A stretch of DNA of 64,000 bases from Liolophura sinensis (taxonomy: Eukaryota > Mollusca > Polyplacophora > Chitonida > Chitonidae): NCBI RefSeq assembly GCF_032854445.1, contig NC_088301.1, positions 57,858,512-57,922,511 of the forward strand. Reading direction: 5' to 3'. The translations under genes and the position numbers were made by a program. This document shows positions 33,490 through 46,600 of the stretch, one piece after another. The notes under the pieces were generated by a model. That model saw nothing but the letters and a program-made list of their open reading frames with translations, ran no database searches and was not told the DNA's origin. Positions within the stretch are counted from its first letter, which is position 1. Each line of letters opens with the position of its first letter.

Positions 33490-33520
33490 TTTAATTGGTG
33501 TTTTACGCCGTACTCAAGTT
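33490..33520. repeat. SINE tail fragment
   Basis: TTTAATTGGTGTTTTACGCC then GTACTCAAG, the reverse complement of the SINE 3' end. Confidence 0.7.
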
Positions 33521-33713
33521 AGACCATTGTGGTTCCTTGACTTATTTAACGAATTCTACTTTTTTAGCCCTGCTTAAAAGAAGAAGTCCTTCAAGCTTTG
33601 CGGTGATTGAGATGGATCTCTGGGCGCCCATTTCCAAGTTGTTTACATCGTATGGAATATTTGGTCTTTTCGCAGGACAAGCTGACCTAAAGATAACTTG
33701 CATGGTGATTGCA

Positions 33714-33957
33714 TATATTTATTTATTTAATTGCTGTTTTACGCCGTACTCAGGAATATTTCACTTATACGATGGCATCCAACAATAGGGTGGGAGAAAA
33801 CCGGACAGAATCCGTGGAAACCCACGGAGATTGCTGGAAAGCCTTTCCACATACGACCAGAGAGAAGTCAGCAGGAGCTGAACTTGAACTCACAGCCATG
33901 ATATTTGTGAGAGGCTCCATCTCGGCCAAGGAGGCCAACAGCCGCATCTATGGCAAG
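33714..33957 (-). repeat. SINE copy
   Basis: Starts with ATTTATTTAATTGCTGTTTT then ACGCCGTACTCAGGAATATT, passes GGTGGGAGAAAACCGGACAG and ACGACCAGAGAGAAGTCAGC, and ends in the head region (GAGGCTCC...GCATCTATGGC). The tRNA head is at the right, so orientation is minus. Confidence 0.8.
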
Positions 33958-34243
33958 ACAATATGAAATGAAAGACTCAGTCACATGGAATGAAAGATTA
34001 TATATAATCAGTTTTAGTAAACTAGGACATACTGCCACCTTTACTGATTTTTGGAAGGAATTCTCTTCCGTTTCACATCCCCACTGCCATTATTCCTGCC
34101 GGGTCCAAAACACAAATTTGGGATGTAAAAATCTTCGAACTCGTCCTTCGAAAGGGATCGAACTCGTCATGTTTTGTATAACTTTTCCTGATTTATCAGT
34201 TGATTAAAATGATAAAAGTATACTATATAGACGTGAAATTACC

Positions 34244-34690
34244 ATGAAAATTACTAGAGCAACAAGTAAAGAAGTATGTCTTCTTCATGGGATTACACCG
34301 ACAAACAATTCGTCAGCACCCCAGAGGAAACACCAGTCAGACAATGTTTATCAGGCATTGGAGACGAGGTGTAAAGAGGCACAACAGACTAATACAAACG
34401 ATACTGAAGTTGTTTCAACTAGAAAATTGACTTCTCAAACGAATGAGAACAGTGCAAAATTGCCCGGAACTAACATTCAAGAATCTGGAGACAAGTACAA
34501 GTGGATGGCAGCTCAATTAAACTGGTACACGTCTGAGCTACTGGACATCTTTGATCATCTATCACTCTTCTAAAGCTGACAAGGTGCTGCTTATGACGAG
34601 CTGCTAGAGATCCACCAGCTCTTCGTGATCCAGACCAGAGACAAACTGCATGAACTAGTACACTGACCGTTCCTCATCAGCCCGCAGATT
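34244..34690 (+). pseudogene. Unidentified protein fragment, ORF broken near its end
   Basis: ATG at 34244 opens 109 codons with coding-like, polar composition (EALETRCKEA-type, then KYKWMAAQLNWYTSELLDIF). After a TAA and a TGA the same frame continues with AYDELLEIHQLFVIQTRDKL HELVH and stops at 34662-34664. The helical character on both sides of the stops suggests one former protein. I do not recognise the family and see no splice partner. A processed or decayed gene fragment is likely; chance cannot be excluded. Confidence 0.3.
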
Positions 34691-34772
34691 TTCGTTTTCT
34701 GCATATCTTCGTTGGCCTTTGTTGGTTAAACAGCAGAGAAATTCCATATACACTCTACAATGACCAAAAAAG

Positions 34773-36158
34773 CTATGTGTGGGATTGAGAAATCCCTTGG
34801 CGCATTTTCAATTCTAAATGAAAAGGGCGATCAATCAGTCGATCTTGTGCTATGGAAAGAATCTGCTGCTTCATTTTTGATGATGCTGGTACTTCATGTA
34901 GGTTGTTGATCGTGTAAAAATTTAGCAAATCGTCCCTCTTGGATTGCTTTGTAAAATGGGACACTGTGACATACCAAAGAATATATTACAAAAGTAATGT
35001 TGTGATTGCATTGGAGAATACAGTGAAAAACCACAAAGGTCCGCATTTGTGCAATGTTACCAGCAAAAACCATTATACAATTATAGTTAAGACGATCTAC
35101 GTATGAGTTAAATTAAGAGTCACTGTTGTCATCTAGACATGTGTGCGGGTGCGTTTCATCTGCATGGATTTGCACTCACAGGCCGGTATATGATACTTCA
35201 CCTCTCTTACTTCTAATAAAAAGCCGAATTTTATTTGTAAATATTTAATTCTCTTCTTTCCTTTTCTCATACACATTTCTTTTAAATTCTAGAGTATATG
35301 AATTAAGTTTGAAGATTCCTTTCCTTTCGAATATTGAGAAATGCAAAAGTCAAAGCAATTTCAAATCAACTACCCAACTCCAGTACAGAATTTAGACGGA
35401 ATACTAAATCGATGTGCTCACATCGAACATGAATGTGGCATTTGGGACGGATAGGTGTGTGCGTGTGCGTGAGTGTGTGCGTGAGTGTGTGTGTACGTGT
35501 TAGTCGTGTGAATGTATGGGTACTTATTACGGCTTTTCATCCCCAGGAAAAGAGGCTAGTAATCTACGACGCATAAACATAAACTAAAATACTTTCACTT
35601 ATGTTTTAAAATGTCTTTAAACAGATTTAAATACATTTACGTTGTGACGCCAAAGTGACAGTGTGGTCCTGTAAGTCCATTTTAGAATTCAAACTTTTAC
35701 ACGCATATTAAAAATCTAGTAAAAATAATAAAGGTTTTAAACAAAGTTTTCAGCGCTATAAGTCTTTATGTTTCCTTACAGGTGTCTTTTCCTAATTAAT
35801 GCATACTAAGTAATACATGCTTTAACAACTTACTGGAAGTATTCCAAAAGCAAATCCTCGCCAACGCTGTCTTCTCCATACACAACACCCAACAGAGCTG
35901 ATCTGCTTCATCGTGGTGGTATTATGCACAGAAGAGCCGCGGTATGGGATAGAAGTCTGCCAATTGCGATGAACTTGTCCTTTTCTTGACGCATCTTGTG
36001 TAGAGGCAACAAGAGCTTCCACGTGTTCGTCAAGAAGTCCTTGGATAATCCACCAAGGTCGTTGACGGACTCGTTGAGGAAACTGACCCGCTAATCTTTC
36101 AGTGGCAACTCTGAATAACTGTATAATTCAAAAACATCATCCAGGAAACCTCTAATTC
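34773..36158 (-). pseudogene. HECT-like domain pseudogene, two exons
   Basis: Minus strand. Exon 36158-35834 reads GFLDDVFELYSYSELPLKD, stop, RVSFLNESVNDLGGLSKDFL, then DKFIAIGRLLSHTAALLCII, stop, then ALLGVVYGEDSVGEDLLLEY and ends at a GTAAGT donor. R-V-x-F then a GG-x-(S/T)-x-(E/D)-F signature, a (I/L)GRL helix and a following small helix are the order seen at the start of HECT ubiquitin-ligase domains, notably the abundant G2E3-like invertebrate proteins. A second exon (34963-34773) after acceptor ATGTCACAG carries DDLLNFYTINNLHEVPASSK and IAQDRLIDRPFHLELKMRQG, resembling the later half of these proteins. A TAG and a TGA interrupt exon 1 and the two exons do not join in the expected frame, so it is judged dead. 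The catalytic cysteine region is not seen. Confidence 0.5.
35450..35512. repeat. (GT)n-rich microsatellite
   Basis: GTGTGTGCGTGTGCGTGAGTG-type sequence for about 60 bases. Confidence 0.85.
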
Positions 36159-36269
36159 CTAATCACCGCCTCAGGAGTTAGAAACATAACTACGACCTTT
36201 TAGGTATGACACTTACAGCTGAGGCGCAATGATTGTTACAACAGGCGTTTCAAACAGCAGCCAACTAAT

Positions 36270-36362
36270 TTGATTCATTTATTTGATTGGTTATTCACGC
36301 CGTACTCAAGAATATTCCACTTTTACAACGACTTTATGGTAAGAGGACACCGGACAGGTTGC
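36270..36362 (-). repeat. SINE fragment
   Basis: ATTTATTTGATTGGTTATTC then ACGCCGTACTCAAGAATATT and CACTTTTACAACGAC, with a weakened body (GGACACCGGACAGG). Confidence 0.7.
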
Positions 36363-36704
36363 TGATCTTAAAGCTTGATCTTAACCAAAAGTGCTTTTTA
36401 AGACACATAAGAGGGTACGAAGGTAAAACAAACTTAATTTACATTTTTTCATTGCTGCTCTGTGTTATGTTATGTCATCAAAAAGCCATTAAGCAGGCAG
36501 GAGTTAAACAGCTTTTTGTCTCAACATACCAAGAACGCAGGAAGAACTTTGACATTGCCAAGGCTTTGACATTGCAATAAATTTGTCTGGAAGTAGATGC
36601 TAAAATGCTTGGATGCCTTATTACTGCATGCAGTTTTAGTTGCTTCCGCGGAATTAGACACGATCATGAAGAAAAGTGCAAGAGATTCTGCAGAATTCTA
36701 GACT

Positions 36705-36960
36705 AGTGACGCCTAATAAATTGCAGTTAACATCACTGCTTTGTTTTCACCCAATTCTGCTTAAGCCATGGTGACAGGGATGTGTAATGTGCTACTATTT
36801 ATGCATTTACATTAACAGTTAGAATGAATCCCTAACCCATGGTAAATTGACTAGAGGTCGTCTTTCACCGATTACATGTGACCATTTGCCAACTATTGCA
36901 CACGTCTCTGGATTTACCCTCTATGCAGTATGTCTTTTTATAGTGTTTGATGGAATAGCC
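36705..36960. repeat. Dispersed repeat, copy 2
   Basis: Aligns by eye to 37235-37460: CACCCAATTCTGCTTAAGCC, a GGGATGTGTAA block, ACAGTTAGAATGAAT, CCATTTGCCA and TATGTCTTTTTATAGTGTTT. Only the first third is shared with 10420-10500. Confidence 0.55.
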
Positions 36961-37234
36961 TTGGCACTCTAGATTTTGCAGCAATAACTTGTGACCTTGA
37001 AATCAACACATAGCACACATGATCTAGCAAGTGCTACAAGGGGGGTATTTATACGACATATATGGAAGCTTTTGGTATATTGCTGTACAAATACAGATAA
37101 TTTAAAATGTGAAAATTGAAAATAAACCTCTTCTCGTAAAGTATGGGAAATCGCTTTGATCTTGTACAAATGTAGGTCCAGATATGACGTACGATGTGGA
37201 GAGTCTGTTGTTTGCTTTAATATAATTTGAGTAA

Positions 37235-37460
37235 TTCGAGACGAGTGCCGTCTAAGAAATTACATTTAATGTCAACGGATTTTTAACCTAATTCTGCTTA
37301 AGGCACGGTGCTGTGGGGTGTGTAAATTGCTCCTCTTTCCTTTACATCAGCAGTTAAAATAAACTGACAAGAAAGCGGTATTTTACCATTTGCCAGCTAC
37401 CACAGGGTCGTCGCTCCTACTCTCTAAGCTATACGTCTTTTTAATCATAGTGTTTAATGC
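37235..37460. repeat. Dispersed repeat, copy 3
   Basis: TTTTTAACCTAATTCTGCTT AAGGCACGG, GGTGTGTAAATTGC, CAGTTAAAATAAACTG and CCATTTGCCAGCTACC correspond to the blocks of 36705-36960. Confidence 0.55.
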
Positions 37461-37484
37461 ATACAGCTGCGTATTTAGGCCATG

Positions 37485-37894
37485 GAAAACGAATTCATTC
37501 CACTCTGGCAATTGCTAATATTAGAAACTGTGGAAACTGGTGGAGAAATATGCCAACCTCGCGGGTGGAAATTGTGAACTGTATTATGGNNNNNNNNNNN
37601 NNNNNNNNNNNNNNNNNNNNNNNNNNNNNNNNNNNNNNNNNNNNNNNNNNNNNNNNNNNNNNNNNNNNNNNNNNNNNNNNNNNNNNNNNNNNNNNNNNNN
37701 NNNNNNNNNNNNNNNNNNNNNNNNNNNNNNNNNNNNNNNNNNNNNNNNNNNNNNNNNNNNNNNNNNNNNNNNNNNNNNNNNNNNNNNNNGAAAACGAATT
37801 CATTCCACTCTGGCAATTGCTAATATTAGAAACTGTGGAAACTGGTGGAGAAATATGCCAACCTCGCGGGTGGAAATTGTGAACTGTATTATGG
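37485..37894. repeat. 105-bp identical copies flanking an assembly gap
   Basis: 37485-37589 and 37790-37894 are identical for 105 bases (GAAAACGAATTCATTCCACT ... to ATTATGG). Between them are exactly 200 N (37590-37789), a conventional placeholder size. Open frames reported through the N run are meaningless. Confidence 0.95.
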
Positions 37895-40622
37895 GAAATC
37901 TAATTGAAAACGGCTGCTACAAGAGCTGGTCACACCTTGCAACCAAAACTCCGTATTTAAAAACTACGATTTCGGTAATCATTGTTGGCATGCAGTTATA
38001 AACTCCACTGACTATTTCCATATTTCCAAGCAACTCTAAACAATTACTCTCACAGACTTTGTTGTCCTTTTACAAAACTCTCCGAAGTCGTCATTTTTAA
38101 AGTCTATTTAAACACAACCGCGTTTGGATCCCACCATGCATCAGCGGTTTCTTAAACGTTAGCTGCGCAATAGAGAGAAAGAAATACATGGCTGCGCAGA
38201 TAGGTCACATAATGTGTTAGAGATGGAAGAATAGAGTAAAATGCAGTGAAGACTAGCTATAGGGAAGGTGCGTACTTCTAGGTAATGGACTTCTGGTAAT
38301 ATTTATCGAGTTCACTCAAGCCACTTGAGTTTTTGACCTGATACTACAAGTTTCAGGATTACATTGTTGAGAGTGGTGTTGGGGGAACATAATGTCATCA
38401 AATCAGCCATCAAGTAAAGGTCATAAAGTTATACAGCTGTATATCATATAATACCAACGCCACTATGCTTCTTCACGACTGTTACAAATATGGTCATGCT
38501 CCGAAATTGCTCTGCATTGATGCAGAAGATGAAACCCTCTCATGAAGACTGCTTGGAAGCCGTGAAACCGCAGTTAATTGTAGTTTGGGGTTCAAACCTT
38601 CCAATCATAAGCCTTGCTGTAATTGTTAGAATTATTCATCTCTCCCCATAACTGTGCAGGAGACTTCTTGAAATAGGTGTGTTTTTAGCAAGGATTTGAA
38701 ATTGTGCCCTGTGTGGTTTGCGCAGATTCGCATTTTTTTAACCCTACTTGTCAGACAGTTTTTATTGGAATTTTTTGAAACTTAGTACACATGATCTTCA
38801 ATTTGAAAGCCAAGAAATCTTGCTTTTGATTCATATTCAGTTAAAGGAGCTATACGTAACAAAAGTCGAGAATGTGAAAAATTCAGGGTTTTCCTGTTCA
38901 TTGCAACCAATATTAAGATACTTACATAAAACTACAGTCAAAACCGTTGACAAATGATTTTCCGAGCATATGTACTGTCGATTTAGATTATAATGTAAGA
39001 CCACCGGTAGACGTCGAATTGTCTGTAAAATGCATGTTTTGTATTTTATTAAAGGATATTCGCTATTTTGGAAATCACCCTTTGCGTTAGAGAACAAAAG
39101 CTGTAGATGCTAGAATGAGAAACCTGTACCAAGATATGTCAGAAATTTGAACCACGGCCGTTGGTTTCTGTCTACAGATTTTTAAATGATGCTATATTTG
39201 ATTTGCAGGTCATAATGTTTATTCCGGCAATATCATATGATCGCCTTGTATTTTTCCCTTAACAGTGCATTACAGATTCCATGAGACATTGAAGGAACCT
39301 GCAGTTTGAAATTTGCGATAGACCCAAGTCTGTGCATCAGTTTTAAATAACAGAAAATGACACAATCAAAACGGATGCGGTAGTATCTCATTAGCAATGT
39401 TCACTGGAGGCATGTGAATTGTAGCCAGCTAGAGGTATGGGAGCAATGAGAGCTATGCTGCGAACGTATACACGACAAATCGTTAGGCGGATGACTTTGT
39501 TGCATACCTTTCCTATCTTCAAGAGATTTGCGGATTCAGAGGCCACCGGAGGGCATAGTGTGTCGCGTCAACTCGAGTGAGTTAAGACTCTACAATACAC
39601 GCCACCGACTCCACCAGTGTCATACTTGTTGGCGGCTGTGGCGCCACTGGTCTTTTCTAGTGTCCATTGAAACGACACATCAGTGGTCACCGTCTCCTCC
39701 AGAGGACACCGAGGAGCGAATGGAACGGACCCATGGTGTTTCCGTATTATGGTAAGCCCCCCCCGAGATTTGCGTTATTTTTCGTGTTTCACGTTTTGCC
39801 GTGTTTCCACACCGATAGGTTTCACGAAAGTCAACTCTTCAGGTAGGCCTATGAACAGTGCTTATAGTCGATGTGATAGTTGTATTAGATATATTCTTTA
39901 AAGGCGCACACGTGTAGATTAATCTTATGGATTTCCAGTTTGTGTTATGTGTTAATGTTCTGTAAAAACAAGTAGGCCCTATTGTTTATAACAGAAACAA
40001 TATTCTTTCGGCTATCAACCACATAGTGCTCATCTGTCATTTCAACCCCTTCCTCATAACGCTCTTCTATAAGATCAAGGACCCGCGAGCTCTCCTTCAT
40101 AGCAATAACACGTCTGACTTCAATATAGGGGGTGAAATTAATAGACACTCATTGCGTATAGGCCATTAGTTCGACCGATCTGAGCTAATCGCCAGTTGGT
40201 GCTAATTTTATTACTTCTGGTGGGAAAATTATCTAATGAGGCAATTATGCAATTAAATGTGTTGGGTAGAAGGTATTATATGGATGTATTGATGGCATTA
40301 TTGATTTGTTTGCTGCACACACCAAAGCGGAGAAACCACCTGCTGACAATCAGAGAGGAATCAGACGGCCTCCAAGAAGTGTTTCATAGATGTAGACTCG
40401 ATTGTATGCGGTGTATCTGGACACAGCGTGACTGGACGCGGCTGGCAGGGCCTTGGTCGAAGAGGATCTAACAGCTGGAACAGCTTCAAGCAGGAAATGG
40501 TTTATAGTCAGTGCCTATACTTGGCAGATATGAACATCTTACCCAGGGCATAACCCTCTGTATTTTATATTTTGATAATCCTTTGTGTCGTCGGATTAGT
40601 GAATCTGGATCAAACTGCAAAG
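37895..40622. other. Stretch without recognised genes
   Basis: No repeat or gene recognised with confidence. 39520-39750 is locally GC-richer, ends in ATTATG followed by GTAAGC, and could be a 5' exon (see the guanylate cyclase start). A minus-strand frame at 40148-39945 looks coding-like but matches nothing I know. Confidence 0.35.
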
Positions 40623-40625
40623 ATG
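40623..40625 (+). CDS. Tentative guanylate cyclase exon 1 (start codon only)
   Basis: The next exon begins with TAT GGC at phase 0, and the family starts M-Y-G. In vertebrate beta-1, as I recall, the first coding exon also carries just the ATG. Here ATG is followed at once by a consensus donor GTAAGTG. An alternative with the same structure, ATG then GTAAGC, is at 39749-39751, and a weaker ATG/GTAACA at 51607. The choice is not settled by sequence. Confidence 0.35.
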
Positions 40626-43600
40626 GTAAGTGTTTGAATTTATTAGCTTCTTCACTATACTTGTGACAATTTATGCTGTATAATCACCTGCATGTAACCG
40701 AAATATCCATATGATAATCTTAATTACAGTCGATTAGAACTTGGTTAGCAGATACTTTTTAGCCCGGATATTGCTGTGAAGTGTAGATAATTAATCTACG
40801 ATAGTATTCTCAACATTCTGAGTCCACAGACAAGAGGAACAATAAATCACAAGACAAATTGTATTTTACCATACAGTGAATAAATATCCCTTATTGATTT
40901 TCCCTTTTCAACCTCTTCCTTGTGTCCTCAGGTAAATAAGCGCTTTCATTGTTCTCGCAGCGTCCGAATTTGTCATGCATAGAGGTTTCATTGCTAGGCA
41001 GTAATGTACAAGTGTTTCGATAGCTTTTATCAGGGAATGATGGCATGGTTAGCCTGTTGGTTGGCCTTATGTTTTGTATCCCATATATTTTTGATACAAA
41101 CTGTTATGTGAAACCGAAAACCGTTGACTCACTACGTATTTTAGCTACTACAGAACGTTGTTGAATCCGAACGTTGAGCTCTCATCTTGACATGTCCACA
41201 TTAATTCATTGAAGTGTGATTGTGAGAATCCATTGTTTCCATCGACATTTATATATTGGTGAATGATAGGCAAGACGTCTCAGAAGTAATGTGAACGTTT
41301 AGTTGTACTATAAATGTTTATTTATCTATTTATTTGATTGGCGTTTAACGCCATATTCAGGTATATTTTACGACGGCCAGCATTGTGGTGGGAAGGAACC
41401 GGGCAGAGCCCGGGGAAACCCATTACCACTCGCTGGTTGCTGAAAGACCTTTCCACGTACGACCAGAGAGGACTTGAACTCACAGATATCGCACTGGTGA
41501 GAGGTTCTCGGGTCTGTGCTGTGTTAGCACGCTAAACAACAGGGTACCATAAATAAATCGTGTCTGTTGTAGGCGCATTCTAAATTGTACTCATATATTT
41601 CAGTATAGTTATATGTAATATGGTTATAAACGTACACCTTCGGAGTGTGTGCCAAAGCTATAGTAATGGAAGCCGAATAAAGCGTTACAAACCAGATACA
41701 GTTTACAATTCATACGACTACAGTTGCAATACTATTTACGAAGATAACCTGAAAGCAAACACGGCAAGTTAATTTGGCTGTCTAATACTGTATACCTGTG
41801 TATAGTGAAGTATGAAATGTGGGTTAATGCCTTCAATGATAACATATCAATCTCGTTAATAGAGTTTTTAACAGGCTTTTTACACCAGTGTGACTTGGCC
41901 TTTCCCTTTCCGCGTATGGTAGCACTTTACCCTTAACAGCTATTCAGTGCTCGATTTTGTGACTGAATTGTTGTTATTTTTTTACACCAATTAATATCAA
42001 GCTGAATGGACAACTGGAACAAAAGGTGTGTCACTTGTGCAATGGATCGGAACAGTATATCACTGTCGATTGTACAGAATAAATTCACTTTGAATACCAG
42101 TACTCCGTGTAACAGCCGAGTGTCGTAACATATTCGATGGTCTGTTGTGAACAAGGTACATGATGGTTCAACAAGGTTCTGATGCTCTTGAAGATAGGAA
42201 AGGTTCGTATCAGTCTAAACTGAAGGATCTACTTAAGTCAGCTCATTGTTTCGCCGCAAAAAATATAATTAAATTTCCTTTGTGTTCAAGCGATAACAAG
42301 CTTTCTGATTGGCCAATTTTCGGCGTTCATACCTCGATGAACCTAAAAAATATTTACGCTCCGCCCCCTCCGGAGTACTTTTACTAAAAATAAACATGAC
42401 CATGCCCGCGTAAAACATGCATTTCCCATCTGCCGTAGACTCAGTTCATTGGGGTATGAACAATGAAAGAAAAAAACACTGTGCAAACTGTATGAATATC
42501 CCAATACATACAGTTTGCACAGCTGTCTTTTTGTACATACCCCATTGAATTGAAAAAAAGTTTCAGTCAATCCTCAAATAGACCGATAATTGTGACGTTA
42601 TAAAGGGAAGTTCACATCTTTGGGTCATCTTGAAAAAGGCGAGAGAGAGTTTTACGAGTTCCCCTTTGGAGTAATTACTCCAAAAATGTTTAAAGGCTTA
42701 TACGGAATAACCTAACCAGGATGTGTAATTTGTATAAAGATCGAAGCGCTATACCGCAAATTAGGAAAACTGGTGTGAATTCTGTGTCTTCACGGTGATC
42801 TCTGAGGCTGCACTTTCAGATATCATCGGTATACAGTTCTCATTTAGGTTGGGCAAGTTTGACGTCTTCGTGCGGTTATATTTTCAACGCCCACTGTTCG
42901 TTGAGGCAAGAAGGTACATTGAAATGCCGATCTTAAGAATGAACGTCGGCCAGAACGCCAGTCTGACTGTCGATGTAGTAACTGGCCCTGAGCGTTTGTA
43001 CGGTGACCTTTGCTACATCATGTAGCCCTGCGATTGGTAGATCATGTTCACACCTTCGCTCCCTTTTAAACCCATTTGAGTCATGTTACTACATGCAGCC
43101 TGGATCTCAGATGATTCATTTGACGTGTGCTCTGTAAAAACTGTGCGCCAAAAACAGGTTTCAAGTCCTATCACGCCGATTGTTCGTGAATCACAAAGAC
43201 TGTAAGTTTACAGTTAACACAGTAGTATCTAGAGCATCGACTCGACCGGGTAGAATGCGAACTTCACGACATGATGTTATTACCGTCTGCAAAATTTAAG
43301 AACATCAGGAGAACAGTAGTTACCAATTGCTTCTGATGATTATTAAATATTGTGGACACAAACTATATTGGACTCAGCGTCAAAACTTATTTTTTTTTTG
43401 ATTTTTATTTCCAAAAGAAACGGCTATTTGAAAAATTTTGGTATTTATCGTTGTCGCATAATAATGTTGTAAATAATGATGTGATGCTTGTCTAATAAAT
43501 TTATTTGAGTGTAAATTTGTTGTTTATATTGAAACATATGCATTTAACTTAAATTATGATAATATTTATTAACATATCAAAACGATAAATTTGATCCAAA

Positions 43601-46600
43601 TTGAGGTTTAATACATTTGTTGGCTAAAAAGAACAAATTCTAGTGAAAAAATATTTATTAAATCTGTGTTACATCCTCTTTTATGGCATTAATAAACGAA
43701 GACTATAAATACCAAAAGGTGGTCCCAAATACCCACCATATAAAAATTATTTTCCAGTGTCTTTTTCTCCTTATGATCGGAAAAAATATTGCAGACCACA
43801 TTTAGGAATAACTTTTCGCACCCTTTCATCTGAACTTTATGTCATTTTTATGTTTTCTCCACCTTTAAGGTGAAAACCTATAACGGAATTGTTCTTGTGA
43901 TTCATCTTATCTCAGGGCTCGGATCATTGACCCGTATTACATTATAATCCATTCTAAAACGGTTTAACGGGATGGATACCAGTTTGAAAGATTCACCATT
44001 GGGGATATTTGTAATTATTGAAAATTAAACGAACTTTTTACGTTTTTGATGCATTTCTGAGACCGCTTGGTGAAGTTGGTAATAGTTTCCTTATCACACT
44101 GTCGTCACTGTGTTGGTTTCACCCTCTGTGCTGTATATCTTTTATTGTATCCCTAATGTACACTATACCTCACAGCTGTATGTTAAGGATGGTATGTGAT
44201 TATTCAGACATGTGTAATTCCCTTGAACACTACGCGTCATAACTTACCTGTGCATTGGACGTTATTCAGTTCTCATAGACAATTGCGCCATTTATTTGTT
44301 TATATCCTTTGAAGGAGTTTACTGTTTGTGTACGCCTTTGACCTGTTTTACAGTGGAAGATAAGCTAGCTATGCACAGTGTGTATTGTTATGTCGTCCAC
44401 CTTTGTAAGATTTTGTCATCTTTGAAGCTTTATTGCCTTGCAGTTTACTATCATGTTAGACATTCTGGCAATATTGACCTATTAATAAGGGGGAGTCATT
44501 CTTTGTCGCAAAAATCTCTCCGTATAATGTTTAAGGTATTGTTGCGATAAACGTTATGATAAAGTGTTGACCACAAAATAGCTAAGTTGAATGATGTAAA
44601 GACTACATTAATGAAACTCATCGGATTTTACACAAAAAGTAGGATTTTTTTGATGCAAAACAGCTGGAAATAGAGCCTATATAATAGAGTAAACTAAGGG
44701 TTTAGTTTGCACGAGTCGAACCAGTGCTTCATAGCCCTTGGGCGTACAGTACACATTGTGGCACATTTGTGGTGTACATGCAAGAGATAACACTGTAAAT
44801 CGATTTCTGGGTGCTTGTATACCACACGGTGGGTTGCCTCCAAATATAGATTTTTCAACCTGATCTAACAGGCCTACGCCTTGAGAATCATCCCGCAACA
44901 ATTACAAATGGAGAGTACACATCATAGACAAATTGTCTTTCCTGTTTTGTAAGTAAACAAAACATTGTGTTCAATGATACCATTGGGAAATCTGCCTAAT
45001 GGGAGATCCATTGTGAGCTTGAAGGAAAAATAGGAGTATAGTTTCTTTAGTCTCCATTCACAAAGCATGTTTGCGGTGACCAGATCAATGGTTGTTACTT
45101 TGCAAATGTATGCTTCATAGTATATAGATAACTATGGAACTGCTTGTGACAGCGCGCCCTCGTTACTGGATTTTCACTTATACCTGTTATCAGCTATTGT
45201 TTCATTTCCTAATGTCACCTTAATTTTATATGAATTTGCTGATGTAATTGTGGGTAAAATGGTATATAAATTGATTATACTAGCATTTTTATTATTGTTC
45301 GTTCTGTACAATGGGATTTCCCGATGCCTACTGTATCTCCACGTCACAATCAAGAACATCACACATGAATTATCTTTTCATTAGTATAGACCTTTTGGGC
45401 AAGGAAAATATTCTCCTTTGTGTATAAAAACATATATTTATATATGGTATCATGCACTTAATGTTTTGTGTATTCTCGATGATGTAGTTAACGTGGACAT
45501 TATTTCACAAATATACATCCACTAAATACACCGCAATGAGAAAAACGGGAAATTAATATTCATTACAGGGTTTTATCTAAATATTCACAAATCCACTGTT
45601 AACATCAACAGAAATGTTTTGGTTATTGAAAAGGATAAAATCAATATTATTGGCTTAAATGAAAATGCCACGTTTGCTAAAACTTTGTCCCATAAGGCAC
45701 AACTGTATGACAGTGACTAAAAACATTTTATTTAAAGATTTTGGAAACCTCATATACTTCAACAAGATTTGGGCTTTCCACTGTCCCACCATGTTTAAGG
45801 CTTGTCGTTACCACAAACTCATTTCTTCTCAGCATATACCAGAGTTGGAGCTTGAGAGCTTGAAAGCTTGGAGCTTAAGCAAGTTGGTTAAATGGCGGCA
45901 CTCTCAAATTAAGACCACTTGCAATTTTTCATGCACGGAATGCACATGTTCTTCACTATTTTATTTGACATCATGTATCGCTATCCCAATTCGGATATAG
46001 TTTCCACAAATGTGACATTTTCTTTTATATCCAGTTTGGTGAGACATGATACATTCACAAACAACTACAGTCAACTTGTTATCAGTTACGGCCAGCTCAA
46101 CTTATTATTTGACCTTGAGGCAACGGGAGGAAGGAGCAAATGTTTGTGACACAAATTATAAACTATATGGTCACTTGTGGGACGCACATTTCAGTGGTGT
46201 TATCCACGTGTTAGCGTAACAGCCAGTGTCAAATGTAAACATCTTTCAGTGGGCCAGATTAGTTAAATGCATCGCATATGTGTCGAAAGTACATAATTTA
46301 TTTAGTTCAGTTCATATTAGACGTTTAATTTGCTTGATAAAATTTGTCTGGCTGGTAGAGTTCTTGTATTCAAGACTATATTTTTGGAGTCTGACAGTTC
46401 TTTCATTTAACTTCACATGTGCCTTTGTGTCTTCAAAGGGAGATTCTATTGTGTTAGTAAATTTGAGAGATTCATTCAAAGATTTGAACCACATTTCAGT
46501 ATACAGGGAGCGGCTACTATAGACGGCGCTTTAATTAGTAAGACCTGAAGTCGGGCACTTATTCAGCAATTAAACTAAGTAACAGAAATCAAATAAAACC

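Noticed and set aside
37457-38001. ORFs running through the N gap
   Set aside because: N codons are not sequence; flanks are the same 105 bases twice.
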